Shown: positions 13,316-22,399 of the stretch, piece after piece
Position numbering within the stretch: position 1 is the first letter of the stretch
Layout of the letters: every line of letters begins with the position of its first letter
Origin: Lachnospiraceae bacterium
GTDB lineage: Bacteria; Bacillota; Clostridia; Lachnospirales; Lachnospiraceae
DNA length: 35,693 nt
Direction: 5' to 3'
Assembly (NCBI GenBank): GCA_022781985.1
Contig: JALESH010000084.1
Coordinates: forward strand, 1 to 35,693
The notes under the pieces: model-generated
The model's database searches: none
Told to the model about the DNA's origin: nothing
What the model saw: the letters and a program-made list of their open reading frames with translations, nothing else
Made by a program: the position numbers and the translations under genes

Positions 13316-14506
13316 TTATTGCGACGTCGCAATTTCAGCATCGATGCCGACCTGCATTAATTTCTCCAGCAGTTTTTCTGCCTCTTCTTTGCTTTTGCAT
13401 GGTTTTAAATTAATTTTCAACATGATGCCAGCATCCTGGACATAGATTTTCTCCTGATCAAACCGTGTCAGGTTGTATTTTTCAATATAGTCCCGGATTA
13501 GTGATTCCGCATATGTCAATGATGTAGCGTAGGGGAACTGAGCATCCTGCAGGTATTTCACCACTAGCCGGTAGTCTGTTTCCCCAACGACATTCTTCCA
13601 GTTTGGTTCTGCCTGGTTTCCTACCCGCCGTGTTGCTATGTAGTCGTTATGATCCAGCACGGATTGCTCCCAGCTGTCGTAGGCCCTCCATGGGACGGAC
13701 AGATCTTTCCTATAGCTGCCGTCCGGATTCTGTTCCGTGGCATCCTTATAGTATACCCTTCCCGGCCAACCATTCTGTTTTATCCCAAACAGGGCATTGG
13801 CATTGCGTGCCAACTCAGAGGTTCCGCATCCTGATTCCTTCATGGCCTGTGCCACTACTACGGACGGAAGCATAATCCGCCGATCCTGCCAGTCATTTTT
13901 AGCGATGTTGCCAATAAATTCTATGAACTCTTCCTTTGTCATATTGTGGTTTTCTGCAGGTTTCTGTTGCTGAATGTTCATCTGTCCGCACAGTGCCCGG
14001 AAGATGGCCTCTGCCACCGCTACAGCACCGCCTACGCGGTTGTAAATGTCCACATCTGCCTGATTATCACAGAAACATACTTCGATCAGCATTGCCTTTG
14101 CCTTTGTCTTCCTGATCACATACAGTCCGGAACCTTCTTTAACTCCCCTGTTCCTGAAGCCCAATTTTTCCAGATTCCGGCAGACAGCCAATGCATCCGG
14201 ATACTGTCTTCCCTTGTAGGTGTATACCTCCGCCCCCTGCCCAGTATGGGAAGGAGAGGCATTAAAATGGATGCTGATAAACCAGTCCATATCCAGCATA
14301 TTGGCCATCTGTACCACGCTGGCCAGATATTCTGACTGGCTCCCTGCCTTGTCGATTGTACAGTCTATGGTTTTTACTCCAATGGATTCCAGTTTTTCCA
14401 TCAGCGCACGGCCTACCATACGCGTGTGTTCCGATTCGGACAGTATGCCTTCCGCTCCTGATCCCGGTCCTGTCATTGTGTGTCCGCAGTTGATTCCTAT
14501 TTTCAT
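13316..14506 (-). CDS. Endolysin: N-acetylmuramoyl-L-alanine amidase plus glucosaminidase
   Basis: 396 residues. Residues 1-175 form an Amidase_3 domain: KIGINCGHTMTGPGSGAEG (Zn His), ESEHTR (Glu), SIHFNAS (second His) and MLIEVCFCDN (catalytic Glu). Residues about 190-330 form a glucosaminidase/FlgJ-like domain with PSVVVAQAMKESGCGTSELA and NALFGIKQ; the last about 45 residues look like a SPOR-type binding domain (IMLKINLKPCKSKEEAEKLL). It cuts peptidoglycan at two bonds at lysis. No signal peptide is present, so it relies on the holin. ATG 14506 overlaps the stop of the 24-residue peptide as ATGA, with AAAGGA eight bases upstream. Confidence 0.94.
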   Translation of the reverse strand: MKIGINCGHTMTGPGSGAEGILSESEHTRMVGRALMEKLESIGVKTIDCTIDKAGSQSEYLASVVQMANMLDMDWFISIHFNASPSHTGQGAEVYTYKGRQYPDALAVCRNLEKLGFRNRGVKEGSGLYVIRKTKAKAMLIEVCFCDNQADVDIYNRVGGAVAVAEAIFRALCGQMNIQQQKPAENHNMTKEEFIEFIGNIAKNDWQDRRIMLPSVVVAQAMKESGCGTSELARNANALFGIKQNGWPGRVYYKDATEQNPDGSYRKDLSVPWRAYDSWEQSVLDHNDYIATRRVGNQAEPNWKNVVGETDYRLVVKYLQDAQFPYATSLTYAESLIRDYIEKYNLTRFDQEKIYVQDAGIMLKINLKPCKSKEEAEKLLEKLMQVGIDAEIATSQ

Positions 14507-14577
14507 TCGCATAGTCCTTTCATGTAATGGCCTGCTGCAGTAATTGCCACAGCTGCCAGTATGATCAATGTTATCAT
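14503..14577 (-). CDS. 24-residue hydrophobic peptide between holin and endolysin
   Basis: ATG 14577 with AAAGGAG five bases upstream opens MITLIILAAVAITAAGHYMK and four more residues to a stop overlapping the endolysin start. The first 15 residues are a membrane-spanning stretch. The strong ribosome site and ATGA overlap argue it is translated, either as a tiny lysis membrane peptide or as a leader that couples endolysin translation. It follows directly after an intrinsic terminator. Confidence 0.6.
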   Translation of the reverse strand: MITLIILAAVAITAAGHYMKGLCE

Positions 14578-14589
14578 CTGTTCTCCTTT

Positions 14590-14617
14590 AAAAAAATGGG
14601 GCGGAAAACCGCCCCAT
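14590..14617 (-). terminator. Intrinsic terminator between holin and endolysin
   Basis: On the minus strand ATGGGGCGG, TTTT, CCGCCCCAT forms a perfect 9-bp stem (14617-14596) followed by seven T. It sits right before the ribosome site of the 24-residue peptide, so endolysin expression requires read-through, antitermination or escape. Confidence 0.85.
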
Positions 14618-14623
14618 CTGTTA

Positions 14624-14824
14624 TTATGTAGCTTCCGGGATTCCTGCAATGGATGTGAGAATTGACAATGCCCCTGCAAGGACTGACGCAGATCCTACCA
14701 TTACCCAATTCACATCCCCTAATGCGGCCGCCGTTCCAATGGTGGCTATTGCCGTCTGTGCTACGGTTTTTATCGCCCTTACACATGCTGCTTCCGCCCA
14801 TTTTCTGTCCAGTGTTTTTTTCAT
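14624..14824 (-). CDS. Holin, r1t-type
   Basis: 66 residues, AGGAGG eight bases before ATG 14824. RAIKTVAQTAIATIGTAAAL and VMVGSASVLAGALSILTSIA are two membrane helices separated by the short GDVNW turn, with a charged N terminus. This matches the r1t holin family (RAIKTxAQT and ALSxLTSxAGxPE are characteristic). It makes membrane holes at a set time and releases the endolysin. It lies after XhlA and before the terminator and endolysin. Confidence 0.92.
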   Translation of the reverse strand: MKKTLDRKWAEAACVRAIKTVAQTAIATIGTAAALGDVNWVMVGSASVLAGALSILTSIAGIPEAT

Positions 14825-14841
14825 TTGATTTTCCTCCTTTT

Positions 14842-15144
14842 TTACATCATGGTTAATATTTTTGTAATAAATGCGCCCAATGCACCGCCGATAATTGTAT
14901 TGATGATTCCCTGTTTCACCATGCGACTGGTTTCCGCCGGTTTCTTCTCCAGGCTTTCAATCCTGTCGTTGTGACGACCCATTTCCACCAAAATGTTTTC
15001 CACATTTATTGCGATACGCTGTATCGACATTGCAATGTTGTTAATTGTTTTTGTTTCCTGTTCCACAGCGTGCATCCTGTGTTTCAGCGATCCAATTTCA
15101 TGATCGTGCCCCTCAATGATTACTGCAATTTCCTTATCATCCAT
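14842..15144 (-). CDS. XhlA-like holin-associated protein
   Basis: 100 residues, ATG 15144 after GAGGGTG. A long coiled coil (about residues 5-72: HDHEIGSLKHRMHAVEQET, later IESLEKKPAE) ends in a single C-terminal membrane helix, IINTIIGGALGAFITKIL. This is the layout of XhlA/haemolysin-type proteins that accompany holins in Firmicutes phages and assist lysis at the membrane. Located between the tail fibre and holin genes. Confidence 0.82.
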   Translation of the reverse strand: MDDKEIAVIIEGHDHEIGSLKHRMHAVEQETKTINNIAMSIQRIAINVENILVEMGRHNDRIESLEKKPAETSRMVKQGIINTIIGGALGAFITKILTMM

Positions 15145-15165
15145 TTTCTTTCACCCTCTTTCCTA

Positions 15166-16782
15166 CTATACTTTTTTGCCCCAGATCTGACGCAGGGCAT
15201 AACCTGTTGTATTTTCCAACACTTCTATCTGGGTAGGTGATGCACTGGTAACAGTGATATATCCCTTTCCGACCGGAATCGTGTGCCGGACACCTGTGCT
15301 ATACCCAAAAAACATGGTACCGTGGTAATACTGTTCCCCACTGCCGCAGAAAAATCCAATAGTTTTATACTGGGTGATATCATCCTCCAGCGTTTGAACT
15401 CCGCCTCCAACATCAATCGAACCGTTGAATAGCCTTGCCCTAGCAATATCAGCCTCGTGTATGTATCTATTCCAGTCTTTCCAGCCGTTTGACCGTCCCC
15501 TGGTGCACAACCTTCCGTCCTCTTCTGCCACTGCCACAGAAGCGGCCTTCAGGTTCGTACTGCCACACATAGTCATGACTATATAATCTCCATCTCCCGG
15601 CAGGTTGGACGAACCATCTGCACTGTATTCCTCCACCACTGTTGAACCTGTTACTACAGATGTATTGGCATCCTTAGTTACGTTTTTCGTACTCAAAAGA
15701 TTTGATTTGGTGGAGGTTCCGTTAAAATACAGCGCCTTTACGTCTTTTGGGAATGTGATGTTTCCCTCCGCGTCCTTCGTCATATAACTGCTTATGGATA
15801 CGTCCCTCCATTCTGACCATCCCTGGAATTCACAATAGATACGGTATTTCCTGTGGCTATAGCTTATCGCTTCCTGGTAAATCATATCTTCTGCGTATCC
15901 ATCCATGAATGCCCCACCTTTTCCGACAACCAGAAGGAATCCATAATTTTTGAATGGCAGGTTTGTGGCTGCGGTAGAGTCGGTTACATAATCAAACTGA
16001 TAAAATCCAGGCTCGGTGAAAACATCCATATTCAGAGTGCCTTCTGCTGTTATCCTTTCCTCATAAAAACGGCGGGTACTGATCATACCGCTGCCATCCA
16101 CAACTGTTGTCACACCATCCGGTTTTACTAATCCGATTTTCTCGCCGGAAGCGGCACCGATATTTGCAATTGCAGAAGCCCTATCAGCCTCAGTTTTTGC
16201 CCTGTTTGCTTCCGATGTTGCTCTGTCTGCCTGGGTATTTGCACGGTCTGCATGACCGCTGGAAATAGTACTGTAATATTTGCTGTTATTATTATTTTCA
16301 CCGACACGCACACCGGTATCCCCTACAGCCCAGCTTTCTGACAGGTCAGAATAGTGCCGCGCGTTTGCAACTACTGTTTCCACAGTGGCCTCTGCCTGAG
16401 CTATCACTGAACCTGCAGATCGTGTGGCCTCATTGGCTGCTTCTGTGGCCTGCCCTGCCGCCTCTACGGCACGGTCTACCGATGCGGATGCCTCGCGGAT
16501 CACTTCCTGTGCGGCTGCTTCTGCTCTCTGTGCAGTCTCCCTAGCGGCTGCTTCTGCTCTCTGTGCAGTCTCCCTAGCGGCCTCTGCTGCTTCGTTAGCC
16601 TTTTCTGTAGCCGCTATGATATCATTAGATGCGTCAATCACCTTGTCTACAGTATCGTTTAACTGCCCCTCAATGGATGTATAGGCGTCTACTGTAGCCT
16701 GCCTCACCTCCTTTCCGTAAACAGCCTCTGCCCACTGTCTCTTTTCCTCTGTCAGGTCGATGTGTGTTGCTGTCACTGCCAT
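15166..16782 (-). CDS. Tail fibre / receptor-binding protein with pyocin-knob-like domains
   Basis: About 538 residues. The N-terminal 25 residues likely anchor to the tail tip, followed by a long Ala/Glu-rich coiled coil (about 40-210) with heptad-like AARETAQRAEA and ADRA repeats that should trimerise. After GLVKPDGVTTVVDGSG come two Trp-rich knob segments (GWSEWRDVS and GWKDWNRYIHE) like pyocin-knob domains, and a C-terminal part ending ALRQIWGKKV. It probably binds the host surface. ATG 16782 with AAGGAAG seven bases upstream is preferred to GTG 16806. Confidence 0.83.
   Translation of the reverse strand: MAVTATHIDLTEEKRQWAEAVYGKEVRQATVDAYTSIEGQLNDTVDKVIDASNDIIAATEKANEAAEAARETAQRAEAAARETAQRAEAAAQEVIREASASVDRAVEAAGQATEAANEATRSAGSVIAQAEATVETVVANARHYSDLSESWAVGDTGVRVGENNNNSKYYSTISSGHADRANTQADRATSEANRAKTEADRASAIANIGAASGEKIGLVKPDGVTTVVDGSGMISTRRFYEERITAEGTLNMDVFTEPGFYQFDYVTDSTAATNLPFKNYGFLLVVGKGGAFMDGYAEDMIYQEAISYSHRKYRIYCEFQGWSEWRDVSISSYMTKDAEGNITFPKDVKALYFNGTSTKSNLLSTKNVTKDANTSVVTGSTVVEEYSADGSSNLPGDGDYIVMTMCGSTNLKAASVAVAEEDGRLCTRGRSNGWKDWNRYIHEADIARARLFNGSIDVGGGVQTLEDDITQYKTIGFFCGSGEQYYHGTMFFGYSTGVRHTIPVGKGYITVTSASPTQIEVLENTTGYALRQIWGKKV
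16511..16576. repeat. 33-bp tandem repeat in the tail fibre gene
   Basis: Two identical 33-bp units, 16511-16543 and 16544-16576, encode the duplicated ARETAQRAEAA coiled-coil block. Unit length preserves frame and coiled-coil register (11 residues), so copy number could vary stalk length. Confidence 0.85.
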
Positions 16783-16802
16783 TGTTACACTTCCTTTCTT
16801 TG

Positions 16803-18872
16803 TCACTTCACTTTAGCTTCCAATGCCTCAATCCGGGCCAACATATCATCAATGTTTTTGGCCGATACATCCCCACCTGTGGAAATGATATCCCCATAGC
16901 TCTGAATCATCCCACCGGTGTTGATTTTTCCCGTAGATCCATCTATCTCAACCTGCGACCCGCCCCTGATGTAGAATAGCCCACTGTCCCCACTGCCACG
17001 ATTATCAAATCCACCCCTGCCCATATAGCACAGGGTTTTTTCTGAATCTCCCTCCCGTTTCCAGATTTTAAACGATGCATCGTTCATGGTAGCCCTGTCT
17101 GCGTAGCTGTCCCCGGCATAGCTGGCAATCATTCCGGTACCGGAAGACAGCATCTCATCTGTGATATCCCATCCGCCGATATTCCCCCGGATGGCATACA
17201 GACCGTCCGCATCCATCCGGCAGACCACCTCTCCTGTCTCCTGATTGACTGTCAGACGTCCCTGGACATTTCCCTGGCCGCCAAGGACCAGGGTGCTTCC
17301 TTCGATGCTGGTGCCTCGGATGGTTCCTCTGCGTACGTCCACTCCGTTTTCATCCAGGACACACAGGACATTGTCCTCCGAATCCATTAATATAATCTTT
17401 CCATTCCGGCCAAGTCCACTTCCTCCTACTTCGAGCGTTCCACCACGAATACGGTCTGCCAGCATGGTTCCTGCAGTGATGAAATCAGCAACCAGGTTCC
17501 CATCTATTGTCCATGCATTCCTGTAAATACCGTTGTAGCCGCTGGTGCTGAATCCGATGCCGTTTTTGTTCAGACGGATCACATTCGTGGCCGCTTCCTT
17601 CGTTGGCGCGTCCATGATCAGGATTTCCTCCGGATGGCCATCCTCTGCCCGTCCGATAAGAATGTATCCGCCCAAACCTCCGGTGATCAGTTGGGTAGCA
17701 TTTTCTACTCTGGATTCGATTTCCTTTGAGGTATGCTCCGCGATCTGCTGTACTCTCAGCGAAAGATCCAGTTTGTCCTTTGCACTATTTCCGGAAAGGG
17801 ATGGAAGGGATCCACCAAGCACAATGGTGTCTTTTTCGGGTGCATCAAGATGGAACGTCCTCTTAGTTAGTAGGTAGTTTCCAGTCACACCATGTGGTTC
17901 TGATACGATGTTTGTCCAGCAACCGACCTTCAATACTTTTGCATCCGCATTTACAACTGATAAATCCACCGCTGTTAGTTCCAGTGTCCTTGGCAGGCTG
18001 ACGCATTCCTCCAGGTATGCTCTTCCTTTTTTTATCAGGTTTTCCGGCAGTGTTACATCATCCCATTCCCGGTATCCTACGATCCATCCATACTGCCGTA
18101 CCGCATTTTCATCGTAAATATAATCATTACCGTCATTGACCGGCCTAATGTCTACTCTTGTTGTTGACACAGTTCCATCTTCGGCCGTTACCTCCACCTC
18201 TGCCCCAACAGGAACCAGTGCCGTAATAATGGTGGTTGGGTCTATGTGCTGGGACAGATCTATCAGCCCCTCCCCGAACCTGATTTCCTGTGTATTGGAT
18301 CCTCCATAATCCTTCACGTAATCCAAATACCGGATACCGCCGCTAAGCCTAGTTCTGAAATATCCTCCATGGGTTTTTGCCAGTTTTCCATTCATGCATT
18401 CCAAGGTGTTGGAATACCCGGAATCGCTCCTGTTGATGTAATTATTGCTGTCTACCACACCAACCTGGCCAAGCTGGAACCTCTTCCGTTCTTCCACTTG
18501 TGAATTATGGACATTGAGCAGCTGCGTAAGGAAATCAATGATGCTACCCTTATGTTCATAGGGTCGCTGGATGGAATCCAGCAGGTATGCGAGATCTCCT
18601 TCACAGGACACCTTCCCTGTCCGGTAAAAATCCTCCTCCTTGCCAACATACCTACCGCGGAACAGCTCTTCCCCATCCTGATATACATAAATCTCAGAAG
18701 ACAATGGACGAACTTTGTCTGCATGGGGATGCACTGGCGGCATGCGGAAAATGAAACTACCTGCCTTACCCATTTCCAGGGTGAGTACAGCATCATACAG
18801 GACAAACCCTTCTGCCCCAGGGACGTGAAGGGGATAAGACTCCCCTTCACATAATACTGTTACTCTGTACAT
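16803..18872 (-). CDS. Tail-associated protein (Tal; prophage endopeptidase tail family)
   Basis: 689 residues, start after GAGGAGGGAG. The N-terminal about 350 residues fit the gp27-like hub (LTLEMGKAGSFIFRMPP, GEELFRGRYVG, YLDYVKDYGG, TALVPVGAE), characteristic of Firmicutes tail proteins downstream of Dit. The rest is beta-rich and glycine-rich (RGGTLEVGG, LVLGGQGNVQG, IRGNIGGWDI), probably a shaft or collar, ending in the short coiled coil IDDMLARIEALEAKVK. It forms the baseplate tip hub that opens at DNA ejection. No obvious peptidase catalytic motif is seen. The start overlaps the Dit stop (TAATG). Confidence 0.88.
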   Translation of the reverse strand: MYRVTVLCEGESYPLHVPGAEGFVLYDAVLTLEMGKAGSFIFRMPPVHPHADKVRPLSSEIYVYQDGEELFRGRYVGKEEDFYRTGKVSCEGDLAYLLDSIQRPYEHKGSIIDFLTQLLNVHNSQVEERKRFQLGQVGVVDSNNYINRSDSGYSNTLECMNGKLAKTHGGYFRTRLSGGIRYLDYVKDYGGSNTQEIRFGEGLIDLSQHIDPTTIITALVPVGAEVEVTAEDGTVSTTRVDIRPVNDGNDYIYDENAVRQYGWIVGYREWDDVTLPENLIKKGRAYLEECVSLPRTLELTAVDLSVVNADAKVLKVGCWTNIVSEPHGVTGNYLLTKRTFHLDAPEKDTIVLGGSLPSLSGNSAKDKLDLSLRVQQIAEHTSKEIESRVENATQLITGGLGGYILIGRAEDGHPEEILIMDAPTKEAATNVIRLNKNGIGFSTSGYNGIYRNAWTIDGNLVADFITAGTMLADRIRGGTLEVGGSGLGRNGKIILMDSEDNVLCVLDENGVDVRRGTIRGTSIEGSTLVLGGQGNVQGRLTVNQETGEVVCRMDADGLYAIRGNIGGWDITDEMLSSGTGMIASYAGDSYADRATMNDASFKIWKREGDSEKTLCYMGRGGFDNRGSGDSGLFYIRGGSQVEIDGSTGKINTGGMIQSYGDIISTGGDVSAKNIDDMLARIEALEAKVK

Positions 18873-19564
18873 TATAGGCTCCCTCCTCTGTATGATATGG
18901 TTATAGTGCCGTTTCCAACAAATGTCAGGGCATGTTCTCCCTCACCAAGCTGCAGCTCATATAACTTCGTGGTACCTGCTGGAAGTGTTATAGTAATTCC
19001 ATTAAAAAAAAGCGCCATTTTAGCGCTGCAGGTAATGGACGGTATCACCCTTTTCCTTCGTCCTATCACTGTAATGACCCTGCTTCCTATTATCAGCATG
19101 TCCTTATACTCTCTGATCACACCGTTCTCCAGGTCAAAAGGGTCCCACTCCCAGTCCTCTGAGCCATCATTTACTTCGTATTTGTATGGGTGCATGTCCC
19201 CAGTAATGACCAGCCTAGAAGTGTATTGGCTGCTTTTCACAGAATCCACAGACAAACGGCCTTCATAGTAATATCCGGGATCAAATCCGTGTATTACCCT
19301 CCTCTGCATTCCATGCAGAAAATTAGCAATCCGTCCGGTAAGTGCCGACCATGATTCCGGGCTTCCGGATGTATCAAAGGTATACTGTACTGTCCTGTTA
19401 TGGTACTGTACATCCCCGGTTAGGGAAGCAGATAAGTCAAGTTCCCCATCCAGACCGGGGATGTCTATTTTCTTTTCCTTTATGTCAGGAAGGGAAATTT
19501 TTACATCAAGGAGCTTCAACCCCCACTCCACCAGCGTTCCTTTCCCATCAAAATAAATTTCCAT
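18872..19564 (-). CDS. Distal tail protein (Dit)
   Basis: 230 residues. Residues 1-130 have the Dit N-terminal pattern: WGLKLLDVKISLPDIKEKKI, DIPGLDGELDLS and YTFDTSGSPESWSALTGRIAN; the C-terminal beta domain ends LGEGEHALTFVGNGTITISY. Dit hexamers form the ring joining tail tube to Tal. Position between tape measure and Tal supports this. ATG 19564 (AGAGG six bases upstream) and ATG 19567 both overlap the tape measure stop. Confidence 0.9.
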   Translation of the reverse strand: MEIYFDGKGTLVEWGLKLLDVKISLPDIKEKKIDIPGLDGELDLSASLTGDVQYHNRTVQYTFDTSGSPESWSALTGRIANFLHGMQRRVIHGFDPGYYYEGRLSVDSVKSSQYTSRLVITGDMHPYKYEVNDGSEDWEWDPFDLENGVIREYKDMLIIGSRVITVIGRRKRVIPSITCSAKMALFFNGITITLPAGTTKLYELQLGEGEHALTFVGNGTITISYRGGSL

Positions 19565-21786
19565 CATCCACCTCTTTCCTTTTGACCCTGTATAGCCCCC
19601 AATTCCTTATCTATGTAGGGAGCCATGGCCTGTCCTATTGATTTTCCATCTATTTCAGACTGTACTACAATACAGCCTTTTCCAAGTACAACCCGTGGCG
19701 TTTCTTTCACGCTTCCTCCCATGGCCAATGCCTTTTCCATGCCTTCCAATCCACCAAGATAGTTAAATTTTAAGTTCTGGGTCTGTGTAAGAACCCGTTC
19801 ACCATAGTCCAGGTATGCAGGCATGAAATCCTTGGGCACAAAATCCATACCGCCCTTTAATCTTGGTATCAAAGGAATGGATGCGGATTTTCCACCCACA
19901 AAAGGAACCCACTCAGGGATCGTGATGCCGTTGATCCCCTTAATGAATCCATTCGCCAGATCTATGATGGCATTCAGCGGGGCTTTAACAGCACCCTTAA
20001 TTCCATCCCAAATAGCTATAATTATCTCTTTAACGTTTTCCCATGCCGCCTTCCAGTTTCCTGAAAATACGTTTGACACAAAATCGATCAGGCCTTCAAA
20101 TATTTTGATCAGGTTCCCTACCTGAGAGGTCACCAGCGTTACGATTCCGTTAAACACCTCGTTGAATACGGACATGACGATCCGCAACTGATTGGAAAGA
20201 GCCACAAGAACCACATTGATCAGTGGTGTCAGGGCATTAATCAGCGGCGTGATAGCCCCCTCGATCAACTGGACGATAGGATCGATCAGCTGCATGAATA
20301 GGTCTATGATTGGCTGCAGCAGATCGATGGCAAGCTGTAAGATTGGCATGAGTGCTCCCATCAGTTCAAGCAGAGGCGGCAGAAGTGCCGATACGATATC
20401 CATAAGCGGAGGAATCAGCATCAGCAACAGGTCTGTTATGATAGGGAGAATCTGGGATATCAAATCATCCAGAATAGGGGAAATCTCTTCCATCAGTGCC
20501 TGTAAATCTGGAAGTATTTCATCAATGACCTGATTTATTGCCGGAAGGATGGCATTCAGGAGTTCCATAATAACAGGAAGGATGCTTTCTGCGAGGGGGA
20601 GCAGACTTTCTGCAAATTCTGAAATCATTTCCACCAAAGGAGGAAGATACTCCTCCATCAGAGGAAGGACTCCCTCGATCAGATTCATCAGCAGGGGGAT
20701 AAGCTGTTCTCCCAGCGGAATCAACAGCATTTCCACGCTTCTTTTCATGGCATCAAACATGGAACCCAGGTCATCATACTTTATTTCTGCCATTTCACCG
20801 AGAACGTCATTGGTGGCGCTTATACTCCCCTGCATGGATGACAAGGCCGTAACTGCATCCATCCCAAGGTCCTCCCATTTTGTACCAAACAAGGCAACAC
20901 CAAGTTCATTTTGTTTTACTTGGTCATCGCAGGAAGCAAGGGATTTCACCACTTTTTGAAATGCCTCCTTGGATGCTTCTCCCCCCTGGGCAAAGCTTTT
21001 GGTAAGACTATCCGCATCAAGACCCAAATCCTTGAAGGCTTGCTTCGTTGCATCGGAATTATCTTTTGTCCGGATGCCAAATTCCTTGACGGCATCGTTT
21101 AAATAATCAATTTGGTATGCGCCGTCTGCAGCCCCTGCTTGTAATGCATTAAACATCTCCTCTGCGGAGAATCCAATATCCCTATAATACACACTGTATT
21201 CTGCCAGCTGGTCTGCCAGGTCACCGTTCTGGTTCAGCCCATTCTGAGCTCCCTGCGCCATCAGGTTATATGCTTCATCAGCGCTGATGCCAAACTGCTT
21301 CATCATAGCCGTTATGCCGCGGATTCCCTCTTCTGAATCTATTTGGAATGTGTCCTGCAAAAGGTATGTATTTTCCAGTGCCCTCTGCAACTCGTTCATG
21401 TCGTTGATCATGGATGTGAGGCCCTGCTGTTCCATTTTTGCCATCTGCTCGGCAATGTCCTCAAAACTTTCCCCATAATTATTCCTGTATACTTCTTCCA
21501 GTACGTCCCGGTATTTACCAAGGCTGTCACCTGCTATCCCAGTAGCGGCAGAAAAGCCATTCATTGCCTTGTTTAGATCGTCTGCGCTGTTCACTGCCGC
21601 CACACCGATTGCTGTCGCTGCCGCGCCCGCTGCAACAAAACCTGCTCCTATGGCCTTTGCGGTACCGCTGGCGATTCCCTTTAGCCGCTCTCCATGGTTT
21701 TTGGCTTTACCATGCGCCCGGTCAAGATCTCCTTCCAGCTCACTGTCATCCGCCCTGATTTCATAGATTACTTCCCCATCTGCCAT
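19564..21786 (-). CDS. Tape measure protein
   Basis: 740 residues. The N terminus IRADDSELEGDLDRAHGKAK, with a Gly/Ala-rich hydrophobic segment (about 40-70) and AMNGFSAATGIAG, is typical of phage minor tail TP901-type tape measures. A central region of about 190 residues is a run of LLPLxExLLP and IxxLLP repeats (leucine/isoleucine/proline about every 11 residues), probably a hydrophobic coiled coil or membrane-active part. The C terminus has PFVGGKSASIPLIPRLKGG and DYGERVLTQ. It sets tail length and enters the host membrane at ejection. The length predicts a tail of roughly 110 nm by the usual 0.15 nm per residue rule. Confidence 0.94.
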   Translation of the reverse strand: MADGEVIYEIRADDSELEGDLDRAHGKAKNHGERLKGIASGTAKAIGAGFVAAGAAATAIGVAAVNSADDLNKAMNGFSAATGIAGDSLGKYRDVLEEVYRNNYGESFEDIAEQMAKMEQQGLTSMINDMNELQRALENTYLLQDTFQIDSEEGIRGITAMMKQFGISADEAYNLMAQGAQNGLNQNGDLADQLAEYSVYYRDIGFSAEEMFNALQAGAADGAYQIDYLNDAVKEFGIRTKDNSDATKQAFKDLGLDADSLTKSFAQGGEASKEAFQKVVKSLASCDDQVKQNELGVALFGTKWEDLGMDAVTALSSMQGSISATNDVLGEMAEIKYDDLGSMFDAMKRSVEMLLIPLGEQLIPLLMNLIEGVLPLMEEYLPPLVEMISEFAESLLPLAESILPVIMELLNAILPAINQVIDEILPDLQALMEEISPILDDLISQILPIITDLLLMLIPPLMDIVSALLPPLLELMGALMPILQLAIDLLQPIIDLFMQLIDPIVQLIEGAITPLINALTPLINVVLVALSNQLRIVMSVFNEVFNGIVTLVTSQVGNLIKIFEGLIDFVSNVFSGNWKAAWENVKEIIIAIWDGIKGAVKAPLNAIIDLANGFIKGINGITIPEWVPFVGGKSASIPLIPRLKGGMDFVPKDFMPAYLDYGERVLTQTQNLKFNYLGGLEGMEKALAMGGSVKETPRVVLGKGCIVVQSEIDGKSIGQAMAPYIDKELGAIQGQKERGG

Positions 21787-21791
21787 TCACT

Positions 21792-22394
21792 TCACCCGCC
21801 TTTCCCGGCCATCCTTTCCAGCGTAGAGAACAGAACATCCAACCCATGCTCCTGATCACCTGCAGGAAGAGCATAATACATCTTTAACTCTTGGATCCGC
21901 TGGATTTCTTTCTGGTTATAGCTGTTCGGTTTTGGTATCTCCATCCCCCTGATACGCATCACCTCTTTTATCTTTGTTTTCTCCCCTAGTCCTTCAAATA
22001 GGGCAATGAATTTCCTCCATGAAAGCTTTCCTTGCATATCAATAAGATCGATCCCATAATCCTGCAGGAAGGAAGCATAAATATATTCCCCATCTTCTTC
22101 AAAATCCAAAAGCCGCTGAGCTCTCCCCACATGAGGCCTTTTCTTAGTTTCAATGTGCTCACGGAAGATCAGGGCCAAAAGTTCTGCCCTCTCCGGATAG
22201 GAAAGCTTCCATGCCTGTCTGGTATTCCCGATTAGGATGCTGAGTGCAAGATCCGTCTTCTCTGATTCTTCCATCTGCTTCTCTTCCCGGTACATCCGCT
22301 GAATATTCAATACGGAATCATAGGCTGCATTTACATGGTATGTACATCCTTTGTACCGGACATATGGTTTTTTATAATCTGTCAGAAACCCCAT
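21792..22394 (-). CDS. Gp15-family tail assembly protein
   Basis: 200 residues, GGAGG eight bases before ATG 22394. MGFLTDYKKPYVRYKGCTYH, FDSVLNIQ-like YDSVLNIQRMY and LLDFEEDGEYIYASFLQDYG with WRKFIALFEGL match the bacteriophage Gp15 family, the second tail assembly chaperone component before the tape measure. Unlike the lambda G/GT arrangement, it has its own start site five bases after the previous stop, so no frameshift is required. Confidence 0.88.
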   Translation of the reverse strand: MGFLTDYKKPYVRYKGCTYHVNAAYDSVLNIQRMYREEKQMEESEKTDLALSILIGNTRQAWKLSYPERAELLALIFREHIETKKRPHVGRAQRLLDFEEDGEYIYASFLQDYGIDLIDMQGKLSWRKFIALFEGLGEKTKIKEVMRIRGMEIPKPNSYNQKEIQRIQELKMYYALPAGDQEHGLDVLFSTLERMAGKGG

Positions 22395-22399
22395 GTCTG

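Noticed and set aside
14590-14617. Reading the holin-endolysin hairpin as a mere translation hairpin
   Set aside because: The perfect 9-bp GC-rich stem and seven T in the correct strand make an intrinsic terminator the better call.
20192-20959. Plus-strand open frames opposite the tape measure gene
   Set aside because: They lack ribosome sites and arise from the biased leucine/isoleucine/proline repeats of the tape measure.
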